From assembly GCF_000423645.1 (NCBI RefSeq), contig NZ_AUIJ01000007.1, positions 1 through 64,000 of the forward strand: a stretch of DNA of 64,000 bases. The letters run 5' to 3'. The notes beneath the pieces are model-generated. The model was not told where the DNA came from. It saw only the letters and a program-made list of their open reading frames with translations, and searched no databases. Positions within the stretch are counted from its first letter, which is position 1; each line of letters opens with the position of its first letter. The stretch is from Sediminimonas qiaohouensis DSM 21189. GTDB taxonomy: Bacteria > Pseudomonadota > Alphaproteobacteria > Rhodobacterales > Rhodobacteraceae. Positions 43,373-51,745 of this stretch are shown here, piece after piece. A program made the translations under genes and the position numbers.

Positions 43373-44683
43373 ATGCCCCAGATACTTGACGCGACCCAAC
43401 CCGATTTCGAAGCTGCCTTTGCCGCGCTACTGAGTGCCAAGCGCGAGGACAGCCCCGATGTGGATGACATCGTGGCGGGCATCATCGCCGATGTGCGCGC
43501 GCGCGGCGACGCGGCCCTGATCGAGCTGACCGAGCGGTTTGACCGCCTGAGCCTGAGCGCCGCGACCCTGGCCTTCACCGCCAAGGATATCGACGCTGAA
43601 ATCGCCAAGGTGCCCCAGGCCGACCGCGACGCGCTGGAGCTGGCGGCAGACCGCATCCGCGCCTACCACGCGCGGCAGATCCCCGACGATCAAAGCTGGA
43701 CCGACCCGGAGGGGGCGACGCTTGGCTGGCGGTGGACGCCGGTTTCGGCGGCGGGACTGTATGTGCCGGGGGGCTTGGCATCCTACCCGTCATCGGTCCT
43801 GATGAACGCGATCCCGGCGCGGGTGGCAGGGGTTGAGCGACTGGCCATCGCGGTGCCCACGCCCGATGGTACGGCCAATCCGCTGGTGCTCATGGCGGCG
43901 CGGCTGGCGGGGGTGGACGAGGTGTACCGCATCGGCGGCGCACAGGCGATTGCGGCGCTGGCTTATGGCACCGAGACGATTGCGCCGGTGGACAAGATCA
44001 CCGGCCCCGGCAACGCATTTGTCGCGGCCGCCAAGCGGCGGGTGTTCGGCAAGGTGGGCATCGACATGATCGCCGGGCCGTCCGAGATCCTGATCGTGGC
44101 GGACGCCGATAACGATCCCGATTGGCTGGCGCTGGACCTGTTGGCGCAGGCCGAGCATGACGAAAGCGCGCAATCCATCCTGATCACCGACGATCCGGCG
44201 CTGGCCCGCGCCGTCGAGGCGGCGGTTGCCAAGCGTCTTGAAACGCTTGAGCGGCGCGATATCGCGGCGGCAAGCTGGCGTGATTTCGGGGCCATAATCA
44301 CGGTTCCGGGCCTAGAGCGGGCGGCCGATCTGGCCAACCGGATCGCGCCCGAACACCTTGAGCTTTGCGTGGCCGAGGCGGAGGCGCTATCGGACAAGAT
44401 ACAGCACGCCGGCGCGATCTTTCTTGGGCCTTGGACGCCCGAGGCGATCGGCGATTACGTCGGCGGGCCGAACCACGTGCTGCCGACCTCGCGCTCGGCG
44501 CGGTTCTCGTCGGGGTTGTCGGTGATGGATTTCATGAAGCGCACGACCCTGGCGCGGATGACGCCCGCCGCCCTTGGCGCGATTGGCCCCGCTGCCGAGA
44601 CGCTTGCCACCTCCGAGAGCCTGCAGGCGCACGGGCTAAGCGTGCGCGCGCGGCTTGATAAGCTCAACAACGGAGAGAGATGA
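43373..44683 (+). CDS. hisD: Histidinol dehydrogenase
   Basis: 436 residues, zinc enzyme that makes histidine from histidinol in two NAD-dependent oxidations. Conserved parts: GLYVPGG, RIGGAQAIAALAYGTETI, DKITGPGNAFVAAAKR, AGPSEILIVAD, LAQAEHDESAQ and GPNHVLPTSRSARFSSGLSV, which hold the zinc-binding Gln, His and Asp residues. First gene of a long block on the plus strand; its stop overlaps the next start (ATGA). Confidence 0.96.
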   Translation: MPQILDATQPDFEAAFAALLSAKREDSPDVDDIVAGIIADVRARGDAALIELTERFDRLSLSAATLAFTAKDIDAEIAKVPQADRDALELAADRIRAYHARQIPDDQSWTDPEGATLGWRWTPVSAAGLYVPGGLASYPSSVLMNAIPARVAGVERLAIAVPTPDGTANPLVLMAARLAGVDEVYRIGGAQAIAALAYGTETIAPVDKITGPGNAFVAAAKRRVFGKVGIDMIAGPSEILIVADADNDPDWLALDLLAQAEHDESAQSILITDDPALARAVEAAVAKRLETLERRDIAAASWRDFGAIITVPGLERAADLANRIAPEHLELCVAEAEALSDKIQHAGAIFLGPWTPEAIGDYVGGPNHVLPTSRSARFSSGLSVMDFMKRTTLARMTPAALGAIGPAAETLATSESLQAHGLSVRARLDKLNNGER

Positions 44684-45438
44684 CACGAGACGAGGCGAAA
44701 CGATCCGCTGCGATTGCCGCAGGCACTATTGCGCTGGTGATGGGGCTTTTGTGCTTGCTGTGGGCGCTTGGAGCGGGCGGGCCTGCGCCGCTACGGCAAG
44801 GGGTGCTGTGCGGGGCGCTGTTCCTGATGGCGTTTGACGTGCTGGCGGGAACTGCGGCGATGCGCGGGCCGCGGCGGCCGGATAATCCCGCCCTTTTGGT
44901 GCATGCGTTCTACGCGGGCTGGGTATTCATGGCGACGGGTGTCCTGGCGCAATGGCAGGGGCCTGCGACGGCCAATGGCCTTATCCTGATCTGGGCGGTT
45001 GGTGGCGTTGCGTTCGGCCTGATCGCGGCGATGTTGCCGACATGGGTGCGGCCGGTCGATTTGCCCGGCATCGATGATCCCAGTCTGCGCATCATGCGCG
45101 ACCGGCGCGGCAGGATGCTTTACCACGGGTGGCCTTTTCTTTCGGTGCTCCTGCTGGCGGGGCCGCTGTTGGATACGATTGCGAGCGGGCCGACCCTGCG
45201 ATCGCTGGCGCTGCCGCTGGTGATTGTGCCGTTCCTGTTGTCGCCGTTGCGGCCCGAGCGGGGGTACTGGACGCCTCTGGCGCGGCGCATGCGGTATGAT
45301 TGCGCTGGCGCTGGTGGTGGTGGCGCTGTTCGTCGTCTGAGTGCGCGTCGGAGTGATTGTGCCTCCGGGCCATCGCGGCTATCCATGGCGGATGGCCTTG
45401 GCCATCGACGAGACGAGCACAGCGAAAGCATCCCATGA
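44680..45438 (+). CDS. Predicted membrane protein between hisD and UPF0262
   Basis: 252 residues as read, with about six hydrophobic segments between residues 8 and 195 (for example GTIALVMGLLCLLWAL and FLSVLLLAGPLLDTI). I do not recognise the family. The last ~45 residues (after RRMRYD) look like shadow sequence, whereas a shift of one frame at about 45297 gives another hydrophobic end, MIALALVVVALFVV and stop. The true gene may therefore end near 45340, with a frameshift, or stop differently. The start overlaps hisD by ATGA and the long reading overlaps the UPF0262 start by ATGA. Confidence 0.6.
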   Translation: MTRDEAKRSAAIAAGTIALVMGLLCLLWALGAGGPAPLRQGVLCGALFLMAFDVLAGTAAMRGPRRPDNPALLVHAFYAGWVFMATGVLAQWQGPATANGLILIWAVGGVAFGLIAAMLPTWVRPVDLPGIDDPSLRIMRDRRGRMLYHGWPFLSVLLLAGPLLDTIASGPTLRSLALPLVIVPFLLSPLRPERGYWTPLARRMRYDCAGAGGGGAVRRLSARRSDCASGPSRLSMADGLGHRRDEHSESIP

Positions 45439-45917
45439 CCGCCCGCATCAGCCATATCGAACTGGACGACCGAAACCTGCCGCCGCCGACGCCGGAGATT
45501 GAGCAGGAGCGCAAGGTCGCGATGTATGACCTGCTGGAGGACAACAGCTTTGGCCTGCCGGCGCGGGACGGGCGCGATGTGCCCGATGGGCCGTACCGTG
45601 TTGCCCTGTCGATCCGCGAGCGCCGCCTGGTTTTCGACATCACCACCGAGGCGCAGGACCAGGTGGCCGAGTTCCACCTGTCGTTGTCGCCGTTTAGGCA
45701 GGTGGTCAAGGATTACTGGGCGATCTGCGAAAGCTATTTCGACGCGGTCAAGAATATGCCGCCCAGCCAGATCGAGACGATCGACATGGCCCGCCGGGGT
45801 ATCCACAACGAGGGCGCGCGCATCCTGCAGGAGCGGCTGGAGGGCAAGGCCGAGGTCGATGCCGACACCGCGCGGCGCCTGTTCACCCTGATTTGCGTTC
45901 TGCATTACGGAGGGTGA
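45435..45917 (+). CDS. UPF0262 family protein
   Basis: 160 residues, cytoplasmic, of unknown function, restricted mostly to alphaproteobacteria. Family blocks: MTARISHIELDD at the start, PYRVALSIRERRLVFDI, LSPFRQVVKDYWAICESYFDAV and DMARRGIHNEGA. It lies between hisD and the phosphatase gene, the usual position in this order. Confidence 0.9.
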   Translation: MTARISHIELDDRNLPPPTPEIEQERKVAMYDLLEDNSFGLPARDGRDVPDGPYRVALSIRERRLVFDITTEAQDQVAEFHLSLSPFRQVVKDYWAICESYFDAVKNMPPSQIETIDMARRGIHNEGARILQERLEGKAEVDADTARRLFTLICVLHYGG

Positions 45918-45921
45918 CCGC

Positions 45922-46389
45922 GTGGCAGAGGCGCTTCCACAGTCGGTTCTGTTTTGCTGCGACCACAACGCGGTACGCTCGCCGATGGCGGAAGGCATCA
46001 TGAAGAAGTTCTACGGCAGCGATACCTACGTCCAATCGGTCGGGGTCGCGGACGACATGGAGATCGACGGCTTTTCAATCGCCGTGTGCAACGAGATCGG
46101 CGTCGAGCTGTCGCGCCACCGCACGCGTAGCTTTGACGAGATGGAGCAATGGGGCGATGATCTGTCGTCGTTCGATCTGATCGTGGCGCTGTCACCGGCC
46201 AGCCAGCGGCGCGCGCTTGATTTGACGCGCTATTTTCACCTGCATGTCGAATACTGGCCGATCATGGACCCGACCGGATTGGGCGAGACGCGCGAGGACA
46301 AGCTGTCGGCCTACCGCCAGACGCGCGACCAGATCGTGCAGCACCTGACCCGCAAATGGGGCCCGCCCATGACAGAGGATACACTATGA
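45922..46389 (+). CDS. Low-molecular-weight protein tyrosine phosphatase family
   Basis: 155 residues. The C-x5-R-S phosphate loop is Cys13-Asp-His-Asn-Ala-Val-Arg19-Ser20 in [16 protein letters not shown], and the general-acid aspartate lies in IMDPTG. Such proteins dephosphorylate tyrosines or, in the ArsC subgroup, reduce arsenate. GTG start at 45922 preceded by GGAGGG. Overlaps the next gene (ATGA). Confidence 0.87.
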   Translation: MAEALPQSVLFCCDHNAVRSPMAEGIMKKFYGSDTYVQSVGVADDMEIDGFSIAVCNEIGVELSRHRTRSFDEMEQWGDDLSSFDLIVALSPASQRRALDLTRYFHLHVEYWPIMDPTGLGETREDKLSAYRQTRDQIVQHLTRKWGPPMTEDTL

Positions 46390-47288
46390 CATCCATCATC
46401 GTTGCGACCGCCGCCTATCCGCTGAACGAGTTCAAGGATTGGTCCGATTACGAGGCCAAGCTGACCCGCTGGGTTTCCGAGGCGGCGGGGCAGGGGGCCG
46501 ATCTGTTGGTGTTCCCGGAATATGGCGCGATGGAACTGGCCAGCCTTGCGGGCGCGCAGGTGTCCGCCGATCCGGCAGGATCGATCGCGGCGGTATCGGC
46601 GCGAGTGGAGGCGGCAAATGCCCTGCATTCCGCGCTGGCGGGGCGGTTCGGAGTGCATATCCTTGGCGCGTCGGGGCCGGTCGAGACCGGCGAGGGCGTG
46701 GTCAACCGCGCCTGTTTTTTCGCCCCCGATGGCAGTGTGTCGCACCAGGACAAGCAGATCATGACCCGGTTCGAGCGCGATGAATGGGGCATCATCGGTG
46801 GCGGCCCCTTGCGGGTCTTTGACACCGCGCTTGGCCGTATCGGGGTGCTGATCTGCTATGACAGCGAGTTTCCCCTTCTGGCGCGGACCCTGGCCGAGGC
46901 GGGGGCCGAGATCATCCTGGTGCCCAGTTGCACCGAGGCGTTGGAGGGGTATTGGCGCGTGCGTATCGGCGCGATGGCGCGGGCCCTTGAAAATCAATGC
47001 GTTACGGTGATGGCGTCGCTGACGGGCACGGCGCCGCGGCTCTACTCGGTCGAGGAAAACACCGGCCGCGGCGGGGTATTCGGCCCCTCTGATCGCGGCT
47101 TCCCGGCAACCGGGGTGATCGCCGAGGGACAGCATGACGCGCCCGGCTGGACATTTGCGCGGATCGATCTGGACGCCGTTCGAACGGTGCGGGCGGATGG
47201 CAATGTCCTGAACATGGCGCACTGGCCCGAGCAGGCGCCGCGCATGGGCAAGATTGAACAGATCGCGCTACGCCAAGATTCCCCTTGA
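46386..47288 (+). CDS. Carbon-nitrogen hydrolase (nitrilase superfamily)
   Basis: 300 residues. The catalytic triad is visible as Glu45 (FPEYGAMEL), Lys123 (HQDKQIM) and Cys157 ([13 protein letters not shown]). Hydrolyses an amide or nitrile bond in the cytoplasm; the substrate is not known. The start overlaps the phosphatase stop by ATGA; a longer in-frame version would run back into that gene. Confidence 0.9.
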   Translation: MTSIIVATAAYPLNEFKDWSDYEAKLTRWVSEAAGQGADLLVFPEYGAMELASLAGAQVSADPAGSIAAVSARVEAANALHSALAGRFGVHILGASGPVETGEGVVNRACFFAPDGSVSHQDKQIMTRFERDEWGIIGGGPLRVFDTALGRIGVLICYDSEFPLLARTLAEAGAEIILVPSCTEALEGYWRVRIGAMARALENQCVTVMASLTGTAPRLYSVEENTGRGGVFGPSDRGFPATGVIAEGQHDAPGWTFARIDLDAVRTVRADGNVLNMAHWPEQAPRMGKIEQIALRQDSP

Positions 47289-47358
47289 AAATCGCCGCGA
47301 ACAGGCCCATTTATCGCGCGTCCCGCACAGTGGCGGGATGTTTATCGAAGGAGAGACC

Positions 47359-47577
47359 ATGGCCAAGGAAGATACGCTCGAATTTCCCGGTGTCGTGAAG
47401 GAACTCCTGCCCAATGCGACGTTTCGGGTCGAGCTGGAAAACGGCCATGAGATCATCGCACACACGGCAGGCAAGATGCGCAAGAACCGCATCCGTGTTC
47501 TGGCAGGCGACAAGGTGCAGGTGGAAATGACCCCCTATGATCTGACCAAGGGTCGGATCAATTACCGCTTCAAGTAA
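47359..47577 (+). CDS. infA: Translation initiation factor IF-1
   Basis: 72 residues, a single S1/OB domain ([22 protein letters not shown] to GRINYRFK). Binds the A site of the 30S subunit during initiation. The start at 47359 follows GAAGGAGAG, a strong ribosome-binding site. A small hairpin (TCCCGC-ACAGT-GGCGGGA, about 47322-47339) lies in its leader. Confidence 0.97.
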   Translation: MAKEDTLEFPGVVKELLPNATFRVELENGHEIIAHTAGKMRKNRIRVLAGDKVQVEMTPYDLTKGRINYRFK

Positions 47578-48153
47578 ATGCGTCTGATCCTGGGATCGGC
47601 CAGTCCGCGCCGCAAGCAATTGCTGGCGCAAATCGGCGTTGAGCCAGATGACGTGCGCCCCCCGGATATCGACGAGACGCCGCAGCCGCGAGAGCTGCCG
47701 CGCCCCTATTGCCAGCGCATGGCGCGGCAAAAGGCGCAGGCCGTGGCGACAGGTGACGGCGAGGTTGTGCTATGCGCCGATACAACCGTGGCGCTTGGCC
47801 GCCGCATCCTGGGCAAACCAGCCGATGCGGGCGAGGCGGCGCAGTTCCTGCTGGCCCTGTCGGGGCGGCGTCACAAGGTGATCACCGCCGTGGCAGTGCG
47901 CTGCGGCGATGAGCTGTGGCAGCGCGAGGTAACGACCACCGTGCGTATGAAGCGCCTGTCCGACCCCGAGTTGAATGCCTACCTCGCTAGCGACGACTGG
48001 AAGGGCAAGGCAGGCGGCTACGGCATTCAGGGCATGGCGGGCGCGTTCATCCCGTGGGTCAACGGCTCGTTCACCGCCGTGGTCGGCTTGCCCCTGACCG
48101 AGACGGCGGGCCTGTTGCATGCGGCGGGCTACCCGGTTTGGAGACAGGCATGA
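47578..48153 (+). CDS. maf: Maf-family nucleotide pyrophosphatase
   Basis: 191 residues. [18 protein letters not shown] at the start and [18 protein letters not shown] with the acidic residues are typical; [17 protein letters not shown] near residue 140 completes the pocket. Hydrolyses modified or canonical nucleoside triphosphates; implicated in septum inhibition. Starts directly after the infA stop and overlaps the RNase gene (ATGA). Confidence 0.93.
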   Translation: MRLILGSASPRRKQLLAQIGVEPDDVRPPDIDETPQPRELPRPYCQRMARQKAQAVATGDGEVVLCADTTVALGRRILGKPADAGEAAQFLLALSGRRHKVITAVAVRCGDELWQREVTTTVRMKRLSDPELNAYLASDDWKGKAGGYGIQGMAGAFIPWVNGSFTAVVGLPLTETAGLLHAAGYPVWRQA

Positions 48154-49172
48154 AGGGACGTCAGATCATTCTGGACCACTTGGGCGGGCGCGAGGCGGCC
48201 GCGCTGATGGTGGACGGGCGTCTTGACGATCTGCTGATCGGGGACGAGGGCGCGTGCCCGGGCGCCATATACCGCGCCAAGGCCGACCGGCCGGTCAAGG
48301 GGATGGGGGGCATGTTCCTGTCCATTCCCGGCGGCACCGCCTTTGTGCGGCAGGTGCGCGGCATTTCCCCCGGTCAGCCGTTGCTGGTGCAGGTGACCGG
48401 CCATGCCGAGCCGGGCAAGGCCACCCCCGTGACCGCCAAGATCCTGTTCAAGAGCCGCTACGCCATCGTCACCCCGGACGCGCCGGGCCTGAACCTCAGC
48501 CGCCGGATCCGCGACGACGATATGCGCGACACCCTGCTGGCCATCGCGCACGAGGTCATGGACGGAAACGATATGGGCCTGATCCTGCGCTCGTCCTGCG
48601 CGCAGGCAAACCCCGATGAGATCGCCGAGGATATCGCCGCCATGGCCGACCTGGCCGGCGCCGTGACATCGGACTTGCCCGGCGAGCCGGAGCTGCTGGT
48701 CGCGGGCGACGGCGCGCATGCTCTGGCGTGGCGCGACTGGTCCGACCCGGCCGAGGTGATCGATGCGCCCGGCAGCTTTGACAGCCACGGCGTTCTGGAC
48801 GCGATCGAGGCGCTGCGCAGCGCGCATGTGCCGCTTGCGGCGAAGGCGTCGATCTATGTCGAGGCGACGCGCGCCCTGGTCGCGGTCGATGTCAACACCG
48901 GCCCCGATACCAGCCTGGCGGCAGGCCTCAAGGCCAACATAGCCGCCGCGCGCGAGCTACCACGCCAGCTGCGCCTGCGCGGTCTTGGCGGGCAGATCAC
49001 TATGGACCTGGCCCCCATGCCCAAGAAGGAACGGCGCGTGTTCGAGGACACCCTGCGTGCGGCGTTCCGCGCCGACGCGATCGAGACGACGCTGGCGGGC
49101 TGGACCCCGCTAGGCCACTACGAGCTACAGCGCCAAAGACAGCGCCAGCCCCTGACGGAGGTCCTGCCATGA
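48150..49172 (+). CDS. Short RNase E/G family protein
   Basis: 340 residues. The catalytic RNase E/G core is recognised by [19 protein letters not shown] and [20 protein letters not shown] (metal-binding aspartates), while the N-terminal S1 domain is reduced compared with E. coli RNase G (about 490 residues), and the C-terminal zinc-link part is missing. This short form after maf is usual in Rhodobacterales. Translation starts inside the maf stop (ATGA). Confidence 0.87.
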   Translation: MKGRQIILDHLGGREAAALMVDGRLDDLLIGDEGACPGAIYRAKADRPVKGMGGMFLSIPGGTAFVRQVRGISPGQPLLVQVTGHAEPGKATPVTAKILFKSRYAIVTPDAPGLNLSRRIRDDDMRDTLLAIAHEVMDGNDMGLILRSSCAQANPDEIAEDIAAMADLAGAVTSDLPGEPELLVAGDGAHALAWRDWSDPAEVIDAPGSFDSHGVLDAIEALRSAHVPLAAKASIYVEATRALVAVDVNTGPDTSLAAGLKANIAAARELPRQLRLRGLGGQITMDLAPMPKKERRVFEDTLRAAFRADAIETTLAGWTPLGHYELQRQRQRQPLTEVLP

Positions 49173-49351
49173 GCTGCCCCATCTGTGCCGCGCCGACGGA
49201 GGCACGGTTCCGCCCGTTCTGCTCGCGCCGCTGCGCGGACCGCGATCTTGGCAAGTGGCTGACGGGCGGCTACGCGATCCCCTCGCACGATCCGGACGAC
49301 ATCGAGGAAGCCATCGAGGCAACCGAACAAGCACTTCAAAACCCCCAATGA
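49169..49351 (+). CDS. yacG: DNA gyrase inhibitor / zinc-binding protein YacG
   Basis: 60 residues with the four zinc cysteines in CPICAAPTEARFRPFCSRRC, then DRDLGKWLTGGYAIP. YacG binds and inhibits gyrase in E. coli. Overlaps the RNase stop (ATGA), the last gene of the block before tRNA-Phe. Confidence 0.93.
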   Translation: MSCPICAAPTEARFRPFCSRRCADRDLGKWLTGGYAIPSHDPDDIEEAIEATEQALQNPQ

Positions 49352-49429
49352 ATTTTTTGCCAAACCCTCTGGACAGCCCCCCGCACCTCGCCTAGAACGC
49401 ATCCATCCCGAAGGACATCCTTCACCCGT

Positions 49430-49504
49430 GCCCGGGTAGCTCAGGGGTAGAGCAGTGGATTGAAAATCCTCGTGTCGGTGGTTCGATTCCGCCCCCGGGC
49501 ACCA
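49430..49504 (+). tRNA. tRNA-Phe (anticodon GAA)
   Basis: 75 bases with encoded ACCA end. Acceptor GCCCGGG / CCCGGGC; D-arm GCTCAGGGGTAGAGC; anticodon loop TTGAAAA with anticodon GAA; T-loop TTCGATT. The sequence changes to an AT-richer, IS-loaded region immediately downstream, so this gene is the likely attachment site of a genomic island. Confidence 0.95.
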
Positions 49505-49706
49505 TTTGTAAGCCCCTGTAATATATGGGATTTTTAGCGATTACCATGCCAGTGAGCTTTGACTGTTGTTGCTTCGGGACGACAGCGGGACGACAGACTT
49601 CCCTCCCTTGATAAATTGCATCAAACACGATTAGTGGCATATCCGCGTTTCCGGCGAAACCGGATCAACATCATTTTCTCTCCAGTTCACCAACCGGAGA
49701 AGAAGA
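49505..49706. other. AT-richer flank of tRNA-Phe
   Basis: 202 bases without a gene. It holds a tandem GGGACGACAGCGGGACGACAG motif at 49577-49597 and the ribosome-binding site (GGAGAAGAAG) of the alpA-like gene. The composition is clearly lower in GC than the chromosomal block, as expected for the edge of a foreign segment. Confidence 0.5.
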
Positions 49707-49901
49707 ATGGACCACGAAGATACCCGCCACGACGTTCTGCTGCCTATCAACGCGGTCTGTGAAATCGTGGCGCGCTCCAAGGCAAGCATCTACCGCGACA
49801 TCAAACGCGGAACGTTTCCTGCACCGCAGAAACAAGGTGGCTCGAGCCGCTGGCGCCGCTCTCTCATCATGAAAGTAGTTGCAGGCAAGTACCCGGCTTG
49901 A
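49707..49901 (+). CDS. AlpA-family / excisionase-like DNA-binding protein
   Basis: 64 residues: LLPINAVCEIVARSKASIYRDIKRGTFPAPQKQGGSSRWRRSLI is the MerR-like winged helix of AlpA/excisionase proteins, which control prophages and integrative elements. It follows the tRNA by about 200 bases, the usual place in tRNA islands. No integrase is seen beside it, so it may be a leftover. After it, 49902-50195 holds no clear gene; it is the 3' flank of the first IS110 element. Confidence 0.75.
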   Translation: MDHEDTRHDVLLPINAVCEIVARSKASIYRDIKRGTFPAPQKQGGSSRWRRSLIMKVVAGKYPA

Positions 49902-50195
49902 TGGATGGGCATAGGCTTGTCTTCTGTGGTTGCCGCCCGTGATGCAAGAAATTTCTGACCCTATTGGCGTGTGATCGAGTGCGGTCTTCTGTCAGGCCTC
50001 GTTGTGTGGCATTCCAGAAGCCAAGGGCCGGTATGGTGATCAGCGGATCGGGTCCAAATCTTATGCGCGAGCTTCATAGCTCCAAGACAAGCACTGGTTT
50101 TCCCAATCCGGATCTATTCGATCGTTGCGCCCATTCAGGTCGTCGCCTTCTCACACTCCCCGTTGCACCGATACTGGCTGGTTACGGCACGACGC

Positions 50196-51224
50196 TCATG
50201 CCGCTGTTGCCAGTACCGGATCCCTGTAATCCTCGTTTTTCGTCAAGATGGCCCAGATCTGCCGCGCCATCTTGTTGGCCAGCGCGATCGCGACCAGCAT
50301 CTTCGGTTTGCGCGCCAGCATCCGGCCAAGCCAGCTGTCAGGCGGGATCTTGTGGCGCGCGCGACCCATGATCCGGGTCATCGCCCCGATGATCAGAAGC
50401 CGCCGGATGTCGGTCTGACCGGCCTTCGATATTCGCCCCAAGCGTTCCTTGCCGCCGGAAGAGTGCTGTCGCGGCACCAGTCCCAGCCAGGCTGCGAAAT
50501 CCCGGCCACGTTTGAACTGCGCCATGTCGGGCGCAAAAGCCTCGACCGCAAGCGCCGTCAGAGGCCCGACCCCCGGCATGGTCTGCAGCCGGCGCGCTGT
50601 ATCGGTCCCAGCCGCCAACTCCTTCAGAGCTTTCGTCTTCGCGTCGATCCTGTCAGTCTTCTCGGCAATCTGTGCCAGCAGGTCGTGGCATTCCGCGGTG
50701 ATCAGCGCCGGCAGGTCGCAGGTGGGATCCTCAATCAGCGCCTCGATCCGCTTGAGATGGCCGATGCCGGCGGGAAAGACATGCCCATACTCGTAGAGCA
50801 TCGCCCGCAACGCGTTCACCAGTTCGGTGCGCTGATGCACCAGGCGCTCACGACCGCGGAACAGCATCGCCCTGGCCTGCTGATCCTCCGTCTTGGGGGA
50901 GACGAACCGCATCTCGGGCTGGCGCGCGGCGATCACGATCGCCTCGGCATCGGCCGCGTCGTTTTTCTGGCGCTTCACGAAAGGCTTGACGTATTGCGGC
51001 GCAATAAGCTTGGCGTCATGTCCCAGCTTCGCCATCTCGCGCGCCCAGTAGCTGGCGCTGCCGCAGGCCTCGAGCACGACCAGGCAGGACGGGCGTTCAG
51101 CCATGAACCGCCGAAATTGCTCGCGCGTCAGCTTCTTGCGAAACGTCACATGGCCCGTCATCGTCGCACCGTGGAGCTGGAAAACACGTTTTGCCAAGTC
51201 CACCCCGATTATCGTATCCTTCAT
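50196..51224 (-). CDS. IS110-family transposase (element 1)
   Basis: 342 residues. The N-terminal RuvC-like DEDD domain shows Asp8 (IGVDLAKRVFQ), Glu in LEACGSASYWA and the pair in KNDAADAEAI. The C-terminal Tnp domain begins at QTMPGVGPLTAL and carries the serine motif in PRQHSSGGKERLGRISKAG. The gene appears complete, so the element may be active. IS110 enzymes use a bridge RNA encoded in the non-coding end of the element; see the hairpins upstream of this start. Confidence 0.92.
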   Translation of the reverse strand: MKDTIIGVDLAKRVFQLHGATMTGHVTFRKKLTREQFRRFMAERPSCLVVLEACGSASYWAREMAKLGHDAKLIAPQYVKPFVKRQKNDAADAEAIVIAARQPEMRFVSPKTEDQQARAMLFRGRERLVHQRTELVNALRAMLYEYGHVFPAGIGHLKRIEALIEDPTCDLPALITAECHDLLAQIAEKTDRIDAKTKALKELAAGTDTARRLQTMPGVGPLTALAVEAFAPDMAQFKRGRDFAAWLGLVPRQHSSGGKERLGRISKAGQTDIRRLLIIGAMTRIMGRARHKIPPDSWLGRMLARKPKMLVAIALANKMARQIWAILTKNEDYRDPVLATAA

Positions 51225-51380
51225 TTTGCCGTCCTCTCCGCTTCGTGGTTCTCAGACCACCATCTTGGCACATTGCGATGCCGTCTGGGGAGGGCGGCAA
51301 CCACCCCATCTTATGCTGAACCCGGCTCCTGACATATGAAGGAGCCGCTGCCCGCCACGCCATTTATGGTGGGCAGCGGC
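51225..51380 (-). ncRNA. Candidate bridge RNA region of IS110 element 1
   Basis: About 155 bases upstream of the transposase contain four inverted repeats: GTGGT/ACCAC (51245-51260), TGCCG/CGGCA (51279-51299), GGCTCCT/AGGAGCC (51324-51346) and CCGCTGCCCGCCA/TGGTGGGCAGCGG (51345-51379, one G-T pair). Stem-loops of this size before a DEDD transposase fit the known bridge RNAs of the IS110 group. No guide loop can be assigned, because the element ends and target are not resolved, so this is a candidate only. Confidence 0.4.
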
Positions 51381-51599
51381 GGCGGTCGGATCGTGAAGCG
51401 CTGGGTCACAAAGGACCGTTTCTGAGTTTGATCGACCGCCGTCTTCACCAAAGGGCCTGAACGGATACGCGTGTCGCAAATCACGCATGACAAGCATAGG
51501 ACATGGCGATGATGACAGATCATATTGAGAACGGCGGTGCGAAAGTCGGCCACGGTAGCGGCGGGATGAGCCTGCTGCGGGCGGCGTAAAAGATGCCGT
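51381..51599. other. Region between the two IS110 elements
   Basis: About 220 bases without a supported gene between the candidate RNA regions of the two divergently oriented IS110 units. It should contain the outer ends of one or both elements. No terminal inverted repeats or target duplications were found, as expected for IS110, which does not produce them. Confidence 0.45.
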
Positions 51600-51745
51600 A
51601 ATGTGGCTGGCTCCGTGTCGTCACCGTTTCGGCTTGTCGTGACTGTGGAGGTGAGGTGTCGTTGCCCTTGGCACGCGATGCATGCTTACGGGGTCTTGCC
51701 GTGAGGCGCGCCCCAATCCTGAACACGGAATGAAAGGGCAACGAC
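51600..51745 (+). ncRNA. Candidate bridge RNA / structured leader of IS110 element 2
   Basis: A perfect 12-bp inverted repeat GTCGTTGCCCTT (51658-51669) / AAGGGCAACGAC (51734-51745) encloses 64 bases and ends exactly at the transposase start codon. Inside are smaller pairings (ACGG/CCGT near 51688, GCATGC). The right arm contains AAGGG, the only plausible ribosome-binding site, so folding would hide it. The layout agrees with a bridge RNA encoded in the left end and with structural control of transposase translation. Confidence 0.5.

Noticed and set aside
49422-49640. Minus-strand open frame encoding GGGIEPPTRGFSIHCSTPELPG
   Set aside because: It is the antisense of tRNA-Phe, a well-known false protein pattern; the tRNA fold is certain.
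49964-50371. Plus-strand 135-codon frame after the alpA-like gene
   Set aside because: It runs into the antisense of the IS110 transposase and has no motif; probably a chance frame in the element flank.
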